Positions 8,183 to 16,187 of a DNA stretch of 38,695 nt are shown in pieces (positions within the stretch are counted from its first letter, which is position 1; each line of letters starts with the position of its first letter). Source of the stretch: CBDCYS01 sp965226245 (GTDB lineage: Bacteria > Acidobacteriota > Terriglobia > Bryobacterales > UBA6623); the NCBI GenBank assembly GCA_965226245.1, contig CBDDCL010000006.1:1-38695 (forward strand), given 5' to 3'. The notes beneath the pieces were generated by a model. That model saw only the letters and a program-made list of their open reading frames with translations. It did not search any database and was not told the DNA's origin. The position numbers and the translations under genes are program-made.

Positions 8183-9148
8183 TTACACCGAGATACGCTC
8201 CACAATATTGCGGGTCACCCGACGCCTGCGGCGATCGTAGATCTGGGTGGTCTGGGGATTGGAGTGCCCAGCCAGGTACTGCACGTCTTCCATGGGCACG
8301 TTCTGGCCCAGCAGGTCGGTGACCACCATCACCCGGAAACTATGCGGGGTGATGATCTCCGGCAGCCCTGCCTCCTTGAGCCGCCGCTTGAGCATCCGGC
8401 GTATAGCATGCGCCGTCATGGCTCGGTCGAGGAGCCCCAATCCCCACCGGTCCGCCGCCAGAAACAGCGGCAAGGCCTTTAGCGATAGGTCGATGTGGGC
8501 GGCTTCCAAGTAGGCGAAGATCCACTCGTCCAGGTCATGCCGCACCGGAATCTCGCGCTGCTTGCCCCCCTTTTCCCGGAACCGCAAGACCCGCTGCGTC
8601 TCCTGTTCCTGGAGATCCCCGCGCCGCAGCCGAGAGATGGCTCCCACCCGCACCCCGGTGTAGGTCAGCACGCCCAGCACGGCCCGATCCCGCAACCCCA
8701 CCGCGTGAGAGAGGTCCAGGGAACCGAGCAATGCCCGCGCCTGCCCGGGGGACAGCTCAGGCGTCTTGCCGTCCACCACAGAGTGCTTCTTGCCCCGCAC
8801 GGAGGAAAAAGGATTCAGCGCCACGGCATGGCGCGTCACCAGGGCGTCGAAGAAGTGACGCAGGGCGGCCAAGGCCAGATTCCGGGTGGGGTCCGATCCG
8901 GGCAACTCCTCGATAAAACGCCCGGCCAGCCCCGGCGTGACCTGGCGCAGCTCGATCCCTTGCTCCTCGCACCAAGCCAAAAAGCGCCCCACGGGACGGG
9001 CATAGGCGCGGCGGGTGTGGGGGTTGGAGATCTTGGCCGAGAAGAACTCGTCAGCGGCGAAGCAGGCATTCTTCCCGGCCCGCTGCAGGAGGGCCGGGAA
9101 GGCATCGGCCAGGGGGGAGGTGGGGGAGTGCTGAAGTGAGCGATTCAT
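8183..9148 (-). CDS. Tyrosine recombinase / integrase
   Basis: Residues are numbered from the chosen ATG (9148). The first third holds a SAM-like core-binding domain (SNPHTRRAYARPVGRFLAWC). The catalytic domain has TYTGVRVGAISRL (first Arg), EKGGKQREIPV (Lys), TPHSFRVMVVTDLLG (His-x-x-Arg), LAGHSNPQTTQIYDRR (second His and Tyr nucleophile). All active-site residues are present. The frame opens at 9184, but that ATG sits inside a palindrome and neither start has a strong ribosome binding site. It stands at one edge of the accessory block, next to a dif-like palindrome (9175-9194). It could serve for plasmid multimer resolution or for cassette exchange. Confidence 0.88.
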   Translation of the reverse strand: MNRSLQHSPTSPLADAFPALLQRAGKNACFAADEFFSAKISNPHTRRAYARPVGRFLAWCEEQGIELRQVTPGLAGRFIEELPGSDPTRNLALAALRHFFDALVTRHAVALNPFSSVRGKKHSVVDGKTPELSPGQARALLGSLDLSHAVGLRDRAVLGVLTYTGVRVGAISRLRRGDLQEQETQRVLRFREKGGKQREIPVRHDLDEWIFAYLEAAHIDLSLKALPLFLAADRWGLGLLDRAMTAHAIRRMLKRRLKEAGLPEIITPHSFRVMVVTDLLGQNVPMEDVQYLAGHSNPQTTQIYDRRRRRVTRNIVERISV

Positions 9149-9174
9149 GGGCAAAAGTCTATCCAAGACATAGA

Positions 9175-9194
9175 ACGATAACATACTTTATCGT
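9175..9194. promoter_or_regulatory. Palindrome with 6-base centre at the integrase gene (candidate recombination site or operator)
   Basis: ACGATAA-CATACT-TTATCGT has perfect seven-base arms and a six-base centre. The geometry resembles tyrosine-recombinase core sites such as dif. A related palindrome is at 25004-25023; read on the minus strand here, both share GATAAAG-x-AT-x-TTATC. It overlaps the upstream alternative start of the integrase, so an autoregulatory operator is the alternative reading. Confidence 0.55.
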
Positions 9195-9237
9195 ACTGTA
9201 GGGGTGGACTCACAGAACTCTTCCCTCCTGGCGCCGA

Positions 9238-9543
9238 TCACCGCTTCCGCTTGCTTCTCTTTTGCCACCGCCGCTCTCGGCGCTTCCACATCCGCTTGAG
9301 CATGATCTTTCTTTCGGGAAGCCGTATTCCCCCTGCCCGTGCGAGTTGAATCATCTCTCGTAGCTCTGTCTCGAACTGCTTGGGCGGCAGATGGGGTCGA
9401 AGCTCCGCAAGTTTCGGGCCGTGACAGTCCCGCAGCTTGCGCCCTCCTTCACACGGGCACGCCATGAGCGGCGGGGCAGAGTCATCCGCTAAGCATTTCA
9501 GCAGTGTCATTGCCTCAACGAGAGAAGTTTCGAAGAACTCCAC
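9238..9543 (-). CDS. SEC-C-like zinc-motif protein, probably 5'-truncated
   Basis: The frame contains ACPCEGGRKLRDCHG, close to the metal-binding SEC-C motif (CPCGSGKKYKxCHG), followed by ELRPHLPPKQFETELREMIQ and a very basic tail (RMWKRRERRWQKRSKRKR). SEC-C proteins are metal-binding and often nucleic-acid or protein-quality related; the role here is unknown. No ribosome binding site supports the ATG at 9543, and a transposase fragment overlaps the 5' end, so the N-terminus was probably lost or exchanged. An internal ATG at 9510 is another possible start. Confidence 0.5.
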   Translation of the reverse strand: MEFFETSLVEAMTLLKCLADDSAPPLMACPCEGGRKLRDCHGPKLAELRPHLPPKQFETELREMIQLARAGGIRLPERKIMLKRMWKRRERRWQKRSKRKR

Positions 9544-9635
9544 TTGGCCTTGGTCTGGAGACGTTTAGGGAGCTTGTCCAGGACATTTCCCAGCTTGTGG
9601 AACCAGTCGCGTTTCTCGGCCGTCTGGGAGGTCGA
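9507..9635 (-). pseudogene. IS256-family transposase fragment
   Basis: One minus-strand frame reads SQTAEKRDWFHKLGNVLDKL then PKRLQTKAKW before a stop at 9507. This matches the W-x-HK-x-x-NVL-x-x-LPK-x-x-Q-x-KAK block near the middle of IS256-type (mutator) transposases. Only about 40 codons remain, with no partner sequence nearby. It is a scar of an earlier insertion beside the toxin-antitoxin pair. Confidence 0.55.
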
Positions 9636-9694
9636 GTCCGGCAGGGGGCGACCCCCATGATGGGGGAAAAGGGGTGTCTTGTCGGGCGCCTTGG

Positions 9695-9712
9695 TGTATC
9701 CTTAGGGATACA
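9695..9712. promoter_or_regulatory. Operator-like palindrome upstream of the toxin-antitoxin pair
   Basis: TGTATCC-TTAG-GGATACA is a perfect seven-base-arm inverted repeat ending eight bases before the toxin ATG. Antitoxins of this family are DNA-binding proteins that repress their own operon, so this is the likely operator (inference from position and symmetry). Confidence 0.6.
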
Positions 9713-9720
9713 ATCAGGCG

Positions 9721-10011
9721 ATGATTGAAGTCCGCCAAACCGAAGCGTATGCCCGATGGTTCGGGAAGCTTCGTGACAGGCAGGCAAGGGCACGCATTAA
9801 CGCGCGCATCAGACGGTTGTCATTGGGCAATACAGGAGACGTTCGACCGGTCGGAAAAGGCGTCTCGGAGCTTCGTATCGACTACGGACCCGGCTATCGC
9901 GTGTACTTCGTGCAGCAAGATCAGTCCTTGGTGCTCCTATTGATCGGAGGCGACAAGAGCACTCAGAACCGGGATATCGCGAGAGCCCACGATCTAGCGC
10001 AAGGGCTATAG
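9721..10011 (+). CDS. RelE/ParE-superfamily toxin (addiction module killer type)
   Basis: This 96-residue protein shows the family pattern: VRQTEAYARWFGKLRDRQAR, RINARIRRLSLGNTGDVRPV, GKGVSELRIDYGPGYRVYFV and LLLIGGDKSTQNRDIARAHD. It is close to the HigB-like 'putative addiction module killer' group, small RelE-fold proteins that usually act as mRNA interferases. It is the first gene of a two-gene operon with the antitoxin 13 bases downstream, an order typical of HigBA-type systems. It probably stabilises the plasmid; a defence role is also possible given its neighbours. The sequence looks complete. Confidence 0.88.
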   Translation: MIEVRQTEAYARWFGKLRDRQARARINARIRRLSLGNTGDVRPVGKGVSELRIDYGPGYRVYFVQQDQSLVLLLIGGDKSTQNRDIARAHDLAQGL

Positions 10012-10024
10012 AAGGAGGTAGATA

Positions 10025-10327
10025 ATGGCAAAGACGCTGACTCGTCCATGGGCCGCATCGGATTACCTGGAGAACGAGGAAGACATCGTTGCCTACCTTG
10101 AGGCAGCGTTTGACGACGGTGATTCTCGGCTGATTACGGCCGCCCTTGGCGACATTGCCAAGTCCAAAGGGATGACAAAGATCGCTTCGGAAGTTGGTTT
10201 GGGCAGGGAGAGTCTCTACAAGACGCTGTCACACGATGGCAATCCCAGTTTCTCCACCGTGCTCAAGGTGATGCAATCTTTGGGTATTCGGCTTCACCCG
10301 ACTGTGATGCGACGTGCCCGCCCGTGA
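10025..10327 (+). CDS. Helix-turn-helix antitoxin (HigA-like addiction module antidote)
   Basis: This 100-residue protein has an N-terminal toxin-binding region (RPWAASDYLENEEDIVAYLE) and a Cro/C1-like helix-turn-helix (GMTKIASEVGLGRESLYKTL, then SFSTVLKVMQSLGIRL), as in the 'probable addiction module antidote' family. GAAGGAGG seven bases upstream of the ATG is a strong ribosome binding site, consistent with higher antitoxin synthesis. It should neutralise the upstream toxin and repress the operon at the palindrome 9695-9712. Its last codons abut a truncated resolvase on the other strand, so the pair ends at a recombination junction. Confidence 0.88.
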   Translation: MAKTLTRPWAASDYLENEEDIVAYLEAAFDDGDSRLITAALGDIAKSKGMTKIASEVGLGRESLYKTLSHDGNPSFSTVLKVMQSLGIRLHPTVMRRARP

Positions 10328-10490
10328 GCTTGGCGATGGCGGTCTTGGAAACGCCCAGCTCTAGGAAGCGCCAAATGTCGTCCTCCTTGCCGTTGAGCCG
10401 TGAGACGCCCAGCGAGCCTTTCGGGCGCCCGAGCTTCCGGCCCGAGGACCTGGCCTGGGCGAGGCCCTCGCGGGTGCGCTCGCAAACGGG
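10321..10490 (-). pseudogene. Serine resolvase C-terminal fragment
   Basis: The frame reads ERTREGLAQARSSGRKLGRP, then KGSLGVSRLNGKEDDIWRFL and ELGVSKTAIAKLTG. This is the E-helix, the GRP turn and the first helices of the DNA-binding helix-turn-helix of Tn3/Hin-type serine recombinases. The catalytic N-terminal domain is missing (upstream sequence is scrambled) and the helix-turn-helix is cut after KLTG at the junction with the antitoxin gene. The region 10490-10637 shows no other feature. Confidence 0.75.
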
Positions 10491-10637
10491 GAGGAACGCA
10501 GGGGTAATCTGGGACAGCGCGATACGGATGCCGAGGAGACCGGATTCAGCAGCACATCGAGCAACGCGAGCAGGCGCGGGCCTGGGACGGCCCGGGGCCG
10601 CTAGGTCTCTCTCGCCCATCCCATGGGACGACTTTAG

Positions 10638-12272
10638 ATGAATTGGAACATCCCTCAGACTTCAGGCCAGGCTCTTCCGATATCTCTTGAAGCTGGCGAT
10701 CGACTGTTTATGGTAGGCGCCAACGGCTCAGGGAAATCAGCGTTGATTCAGCACCTTGTTTCATCGAACTCAAATGGGACGATTAAACGTATTTCTGCCC
10801 ACAGACAGACATGGTTCAAATCCGGAAGCATCGACCTCACTCCGCGTAAGCGCAGAGATTTTGATGCACAAGAAATAAGTATGGAGTCCCAGTACGAGGC
10901 TCTCTGGATGGATCAAAACGCTCAAGTAAGACAGTCGGCTGTTTTTTTTGATTTGGTTGCCAAAGACAACGACGAGGCTCGATCCATCCGATCTCGCCTT
11001 CGCGAAGTCGACCCCCAGAACCCCGACAGAGGCTTCAAGGATGCTGTCAAAGCAGCCAGAGAATTGGTGCCGATCTTCGAACAGCTCAACAAATTACTTG
11101 CGCTCGGGACGCTGACGGTTTCACTCGAAAACTCTGAGGGTGAAGAGATTCTTACGCAGCACGGAAATGACGGCGCGAGCTTCAGTATTGCGCAAATGTC
11201 GGATGGCGAACGGAGCGCCGCCCTCATCGCCGCCACCGTACTCACCGTGAAGCCAGGAACCGTGTTACTGATCGACGAGCCGGAACTGCATCTTCATCGA
11301 GCCATCATTGAGCCATTCCTGTCGGCGTTGTTTAAACAGCGCACGGATTGCGCGTTCGTCGTCTCAACACATGAAATCGCCCTGCCGATGGCTCACCCGG
11401 CTGCGCGTGTCCTCATGGTCCGATCCTGTGAGTGGAATGACAATACGGCCATAACGTGGGATGTCGAAGTCCTCGAACCTGACGCGGGTTTACCAGAGGA
11501 TCTCAAGCGGGCCATTTTGGGGGCCAGACGAAGGATTGTGTTCGTGGAAGGTACATCAGTCAGCCTAGACCTGCCGCTTTACACCGCGCTCTTTCCTGAT
11601 ATTTCGGTCGTGCCAACAGGCAGCTGCGTCGATGTCGAAAGAGCGGTGACCGGGTTACGAGAATCTCTCAACTACCATCACGTCGAGGCATATGGCCTCA
11701 TAGACAGAGACGATAGAACTGCCGACGATGTCATGCGGCTCGCTGAGAAGCACGTGTTCGCCTTGGACGTGTGCTCGGTCGAGGCACTTTACTATTGCTC
11801 GGACGCCATCGTGGCCGTCGCCCACCGGCAAGCGGAAACCTTGGGGAACGATGCTGATGAGATGATCGAGTCAGCGACACAGAAAGCTTTCGATGAGTTG
11901 CATCAGAACGGCCTTGCCGAGAGGATGGCCGCGCGGCGGTGCGAACATCGCCTGCGTGAGCGCGTGCTCTCAGAATTTCAAAGCCAGAAATCACAAATTA
12001 AGACCGATGCAACTCTCACCGTGTGTGTCGCTTCTCCCTATCCCAACGAGTTGACCTGCTTTCAGAGCCTCTTCGCTGACAGAAATTTAGACGGTCTTAT
12101 CGCTCGCTATCCGATCCGCGACAGCCGCGTGTTCGACGCTATTGCGAAAGCCCTCAAATACGACACCAGGGACTACGCGCGAGTGGTCGTCTCCAGAATT
12201 CGAGAAGATGGTGCTCTGGCCCAAAAACTCAAGGAACGTATAGGTCCCCTTTCCATGGAGCTTGAGGCTTAA
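10638..12272 (+). CDS. Fused ABC-type ATPase-TOPRIM (DUF4435) protein, PARIS AriAB-like
   Basis: The 544-residue product has an SMC/ABC-like ATPase with Walker A GANGSGKS (27-34), signature MSDGERS (187-193), Walker B LLIDEPELHLH (Asp213-Glu214) and an H-loop VVSTHEIALP. From about 290 a DUF4435/TOPRIM-like region follows: IVFVEGTSVSLDLPLY (Glu304) and AYGLIDRDDRT (Asp356, Asp358), the acidic residues expected of such nucleases. In PARIS, AriA (ATPase) and AriB (DUF4435 nuclease) are usually separate, but merged forms are known. The ATG has only a weak ribosome binding site. The gene converges on a type I restriction operon, which fits PARIS because it senses phage anti-restriction proteins. 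It could instead be another OLD-like ATPase-TOPRIM defence protein. Confidence 0.75.
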   Translation: MNWNIPQTSGQALPISLEAGDRLFMVGANGSGKSALIQHLVSSNSNGTIKRISAHRQTWFKSGSIDLTPRKRRDFDAQEISMESQYEALWMDQNAQVRQSAVFFDLVAKDNDEARSIRSRLREVDPQNPDRGFKDAVKAARELVPIFEQLNKLLALGTLTVSLENSEGEEILTQHGNDGASFSIAQMSDGERSAALIAATVLTVKPGTVLLIDEPELHLHRAIIEPFLSALFKQRTDCAFVVSTHEIALPMAHPAARVLMVRSCEWNDNTAITWDVEVLEPDAGLPEDLKRAILGARRRIVFVEGTSVSLDLPLYTALFPDISVVPTGSCVDVERAVTGLRESLNYHHVEAYGLIDRDDRTADDVMRLAEKHVFALDVCSVEALYYCSDAIVAVAHRQAETLGNDADEMIESATQKAFDELHQNGLAERMAARRCEHRLRERVLSEFQSQKSQIKTDATLTVCVASPYPNELTCFQSLFADRNLDGLIARYPIRDSRVFDAIAKALKYDTRDYARVVVSRIREDGALAQKLKERIGPLSMELEA

Positions 12273-12324
12273 TCCGTGACGTAGATCGACGCATAGGAGG
12301 ATTTGCGGATGTCTGACTCCTTGG

Positions 12325-15300
12325 TTACGCGTGCTCCTCTCCTCCGCGAGTGTCGTCGCTCCTCAGCCGCCGATACGCTTCCGACGCCATCCAGGCTGTT
12401 ACGAGCTTCTGAAAAGGAGCGTCGTTCATGAACCGGACGAAGATTTCCTCGTTCTGATCCATGCGCTCGACGAACAGATTCTCCAAAAGGCTCTTGAACA
12501 CCAGCTCAAACTTGTCGTCCGGGTTGACTGCGGCTGCCTGCCGCAGACCTTCATCGGCCATGGCCGCCGCGACAATCTGGTCGAAGAAGAGTTGATCGGC
12601 CTGGTTGAAGTCTGTGCCGAAGCGCTCGTTCACGATATCGATGAGTTGCGAAAGCGGCATGGGCTGCGGCCGCACCAGGCCGCTGCCGACCTCCGTGGGG
12701 CCGTCGAGGCGTCGGGCCTCGCCCTCCTGAAGCGAGATGGATCCCTCGCTGATTTTCTGAAGGCGGTAGTACTCGAGCCGCACCTCGTCATCGAATTGGT
12801 ACGCCGAGCCACTCTTGCGACGCGGCAGCTTCGCGGCGAGATGGCGGAGGAACACGTACGACCGCTCAAGATCTGAGTCCTGGTATGGGATCACCTGGCT
12901 CAGGAACCCATAGAGGTTCAAAAACGCCTGCACCTTGCCGCGCCAGTTTTCCGCTTCTGCCTCGTTGTCGTTCCGGCGGACGGTGAAGCGCGACACTGCC
13001 GGATCCAGTGCGGCGTTCATGGTCTGGTGATCCAGCGCGCTCTGCCGCCGCTTCGGCTTGAAGTAGATGGCGCTGAACCGCTCAACCTCCTCGTCGAGAT
13101 AGATTCCTGAAGCGTCCAGCTCACCCTTGATCGCGTACATGCGGGCGGGGTCGACTTCCTCGCCCATCTCGGCGCCTTCGTAGTAGGTCTTGAAGGCCTC
13201 GCGAATCTCCTCCCTGTCGTTCACGAAGTCGAGAACGAATGTGTCTTCCTTGAGCGGATGAATGCGGTTCAACCGAGACAACGTCTGCACGGCCTGGATG
13301 CCCGCGAGCCGCTTGTCCACGAACATCGTGTGCAGCAGCGGTTGATTGAACCCGGTCTGGTACTTCTCCGCCACGAGCAGGATCTGATATTCCAGCATCG
13401 CGAACTTCTCAGGTAGCTCCTTCTCGGAGATGCCCTGGTTCATGCCCGGTTCGGTGTAGGTAACGCCGGCCAACTTGTCGTCCACCACCATGCCCGAAAA
13501 GGCCACTAACGACTTGATGGCATAGCCCTTCTCCTGGATGTAACGATCGAAGCTCTGCTTGTAGCGAACCGCTTCCAGGCGCGACCCCGTCACCACCATC
13601 GCCTTGGCCCGGCCGCCGATCTTGTGCCGCGTGACCGCCTGGAAGTGCTCGACTATCACCTCGGTTTTCTGCGCAATATTGTGCGGATGCAGCTTCATGA
13701 AACGCGCCAGCGCCAGCGCGGCCTTCTTGCGCTCGACGTTGGGATCGTCCTCGCAGGCCTTGAGCAGCCCGAAGTACGTCCCGTACGTGGTGTAGTGCTT
13801 CAGCACATCAAGGATGAACTTCTCTTCGATCGCCTGCCGCATGGTGTAGCGGTGCTCCGGCCGCCCATTGCGGCCGAACACGGCGAACGTTTTGTGCTTG
13901 GGCGTGGCGGTGAAGGCGAAGAAGCTCAGGTTCGCCTGCTTTCCGCGCTTGGCCATGCTGCGGAAGAGCTCTTCCCTGTCTTCACGGCCTTCCTCGGACG
14001 CGCGCTTCTTGGCCTCTTCCCGAAGTCCCTCGCCGCCCAGCACTTCCTTGAGATCGGTTGCCGTCTCGCCGCCCTGAGAGCTGTGGGCCTCGTCGACGAC
14101 GACGGCACAACGCCGGGTGGCGAGCGTTCCCGCGCCGTTCGTCCCGCGTTCCTCGGCCATCTTGAGCAATTGGCGCGAGACGAAAGGGAATTTCTGCAGT
14201 GTGGTGATGATCACCGGCACCGCATTCTCGAGCGCTTCGGCGAGTTGTCGCGAGCTCTCGTCAATCCGCTGCACGACGCCGCGCTTGTGTTCGAACTGGT
14301 AGATCGTGTCCTGGAGCTGCTGGTCGAGCACAACACGATCGGTGACCACGATCACGCTGTCGAAGACGCGCTCGTTGGCTGCATCATGCAGGGACGCGAG
14401 CCGATGCGCCAGCCAACCTATGGTGTTGCTCTTGCCGCTGCCTGCCGAATGCTCAACGAGGTAGTTGTGCCCCACGCCCTCGCTGCGGGCGGCGTCCACC
14501 AGCATGCGCACCGCCTGGAGCTGGTGGTAGCGTGGGAAGATCATGGACTCCGTCTTGATCTTGCGGCCCTGGTCGTCGCGTTTCTCGTCGATCTGCAAGT
14601 GGATGAATCGGGCAAAGAGGTCGAGCAGGCTGTCACGCTGCAGCACCTCTTCCCACAGGTATGTTGTGCGGTAGGTCCGACCCGATGGATCAGGCGGGTT
14701 TCCGGCCGCTCCGGCGCAACCCTTGTTGAAGGGGAGAAAACGTGTCGCCGTCCCCGCCAGGCGGGTGGTCATGAGCACCGACTCGGTATCCACGGCAAAG
14801 TGCACCAACGTGCGCCGCTTGAATTCGAAGATCGGCTCGCGTGGGTCACGGTCCTGCTTGTATTGCCGGCGTGCATCCTCGACCCGCTGGCCCGTGAGTG
14901 GGTTCTTCAGCTCCATCGTGGCTACGGGAATGCCGTTAAGGCTCAACGCGACATCCAGCGATTTCTCGGAGCGTGGCGAGAAGTGGAGCTGCCTGGTAAG
15001 CCCCAGACGATTGGCGGCATAGTGGGATTCAAGTTCCGGATTCAGCTCGTGCGCCGCCTTGAAGTACGCCGCATGGAGTGTTCGCCCATAGCACTTGAAC
15101 CCGTGTCGCAGCGTCGCGAGAGCGCCGTTCGTATCCATCCACTTGCACAGGTCACCGAGCACCTGCTCGCCGGTCTTGTCTCCGTGCAATGCCTCCAGCT
15201 TGGCCCACTCCTTCGGCTGGGTCTCGCGGATGAAGGCTAGGACCGTCTCGGGGAAGATTGCCCGCTCGCGGTCGAAGCCCTCGCGGGGAATGGAAACGTA

Positions 15301-15369
15301 TCCGTTCTCGAGCAGGTGTGTTTCGATGGCAGTCTCAAAGGCAGCTTCGGAGTGACGACCTTGGCTCAT
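12325..15369 (-). CDS. hsdR: Type I restriction enzyme, HsdR subunit
   Basis: HsdR is the translocase-nuclease subunit of type I restriction enzymes. The 1014-residue product has a PD-(D/E)xK nuclease (SLDVALSL with Asp139, ATMELKNPLTGQ with Glu153 and Lys155), helicase motif I HSAGSGKSNT (307-314), motif II VVVDEAHSS (426-429), motif III FFAFTATPKHKT, and late motifs YQTGFNQPLLHTMFVDK and AVQTLSRLNRIHP. Length and motif order are normal, so it looks intact. It is the last gene of the minus-strand operon hsdM-hsdS-(ptuA'-ptuB')-hsdR and its ATG overlaps the preceding HNH gene stop (ATGA), showing translational coupling. It converges with the PARIS-like gene across about 50 bases. Confidence 0.93.
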   Translation of the reverse strand: MSQGRHSEAAFETAIETHLLENGYVSIPREGFDRERAIFPETVLAFIRETQPKEWAKLEALHGDKTGEQVLGDLCKWMDTNGALATLRHGFKCYGRTLHAAYFKAAHELNPELESHYAANRLGLTRQLHFSPRSEKSLDVALSLNGIPVATMELKNPLTGQRVEDARRQYKQDRDPREPIFEFKRRTLVHFAVDTESVLMTTRLAGTATRFLPFNKGCAGAAGNPPDPSGRTYRTTYLWEEVLQRDSLLDLFARFIHLQIDEKRDDQGRKIKTESMIFPRYHQLQAVRMLVDAARSEGVGHNYLVEHSAGSGKSNTIGWLAHRLASLHDAANERVFDSVIVVTDRVVLDQQLQDTIYQFEHKRGVVQRIDESSRQLAEALENAVPVIITTLQKFPFVSRQLLKMAEERGTNGAGTLATRRCAVVVDEAHSSQGGETATDLKEVLGGEGLREEAKKRASEEGREDREELFRSMAKRGKQANLSFFAFTATPKHKTFAVFGRNGRPEHRYTMRQAIEEKFILDVLKHYTTYGTYFGLLKACEDDPNVERKKAALALARFMKLHPHNIAQKTEVIVEHFQAVTRHKIGGRAKAMVVTGSRLEAVRYKQSFDRYIQEKGYAIKSLVAFSGMVVDDKLAGVTYTEPGMNQGISEKELPEKFAMLEYQILLVAEKYQTGFNQPLLHTMFVDKRLAGIQAVQTLSRLNRIHPLKEDTFVLDFVNDREEIREAFKTYYEGAEMGEEVDPARMYAIKGELDASGIYLDEEVERFSAIYFKPKRRQSALDHQTMNAALDPAVSRFTVRRNDNEAEAENWRGKVQAFLNLYGFLSQVIPYQDSDLERSYVFLRHLAAKLPRRKSGSAYQFDDEVRLEYYRLQKISEGSISLQEGEARRLDGPTEVGSGLVRPQPMPLSQLIDIVNERFGTDFNQADQLFFDQIVAAAMADEGLRQAAAVNPDDKFELVFKSLLENLFVERMDQNEEIFVRFMNDAPFQKLVTAWMASEAYRRLRSDDTRGGEEHA

Positions 15370-16005
15370 GACGCCATCCCTGCGAGCTTCTGGCCCAACA
15401 GCCAGACCGCGACCTGACCGTATGGAGTGAGCTCCCCGACTCCTGCGTCATGTCTGGCTAGCTCGCGTTCGAGCCGTTCACGGGGCACACAGCCGTGACT
15501 CCACTTCTTCTGGCTCTTCCACCATTGGAGAACCGCGTCGTAGATGCCCTCCCGGTTGTTCTTCAGCACCGGGAGATTGAGGTTTAACACGTCGTTGAGT
15601 TGGCCATCGAAATCCGCGTCATCCGCGCGGATCGAGCCATCCAGCTCGTACCGGATACGGGTCTCGATGCGGTGCGCTGGATCGGCAGGATTCCAAGCAA
15701 GGTCTGTATCCCCTTTCCGCGTGTTGCAGTGCTGTAAACGCCGCGGCTGCCCTTCCCCGCCCCGGCATGCGCCGAGGAGATTTCGGTAGTTGAGTTGTTT
15801 GCCGGAGTGGTGCGCCCGGCACCACCAATGCTCTATTTTCATGGTCGTTGGCTCGTTGTGTATGCGACCCATGCAGTAGCAACACAAGCCCGTGCTGCTC
15901 GCTGACCAGCGCGTTCCGGAGATCGTCCTTGGCCGCGTAATTGTCATAGTCGCAGTGCGGCGTCTGTCGATGCGCCGTCAGGCTCACCGGTTCGGGATCG
16001 ATCTC
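15366..16005 (-). pseudogene. HNH nuclease of the PtuB (Septu) type, frameshifted
   Basis: The N-terminal part is in one frame (PEPVSLTAHRQTPHCDYDNY, then DLRNALVSEQHGL). The HNH core is in another: CCYCMGRI, MKIEHWWCRA, LNYRNLLGACRGGEGQP, QHCNTRKGDTDLAWNPADP, then LNLNLPVLKNNREG. One extra base at about 15885 separates them. The Cys pairs, EHW and the later Asn/His positions match the retron/Septu-associated HNH family (TIGR02646-like), known as PtuB when next to a PtuA ATPase. Here the ATPase upstream is reduced to 67 codons. Both ends keep ATGA overlaps with the hsd genes, so the pair was once an ordered part of this operon. As written it cannot make a full HNH protein unless translation starts inside. 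Confidence 0.8.
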
Positions 16006-16187
16006 GCCTTGGCGCGAGACTCGGTCGTCGAGGGTAGGATTCGAGATATACAGATGCACAACGCATCCAAGACGGTGCTCTTCCCGACGCCGTTCACCCC
16101 GACGATCAGGTTGAATCCCGGCTGGAATCGAAACTCGGCTGTCTCGAGCGCGCGGAGGTTGGCCAGCTTGAGCGAGGTGACTCTCAT
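15984..16187 (-). pseudogene. Truncated AAA ATPase N-terminus (PtuA-like)
   Basis: The 67-codon frame reads MRVTSLKLANLRALETAEFR and then FNLIVGVNGVGKSTVLDALC, a typical start of SMC/OLD-like ATPases with Walker A GVNGVGKST. The rest of the ATPase (signature, Walker B) is missing: after about residue 60 the sequence runs straight into the HNH gene. The ATG overlaps the hsdS stop (ATGA), so this was a proper operon gene before an internal deletion of several hundred codons. With the HNH gene it forms a recognisable but dead Septu-like pair. Confidence 0.8.

Noticed and set aside
8495..9139. 214-codon plus-strand frame opposite the integrase
   Set aside because: Gln/Pro/Gly-rich shadow; the integrase on the other strand has all catalytic residues.
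13624..15240. 538-codon open frame on the plus strand opposite hsdR
   Set aside because: It lies wholly within hsdR, has the Leu/Val/Arg-rich look of antisense GC-rich DNA, and hsdR carries all its motifs on the other strand.
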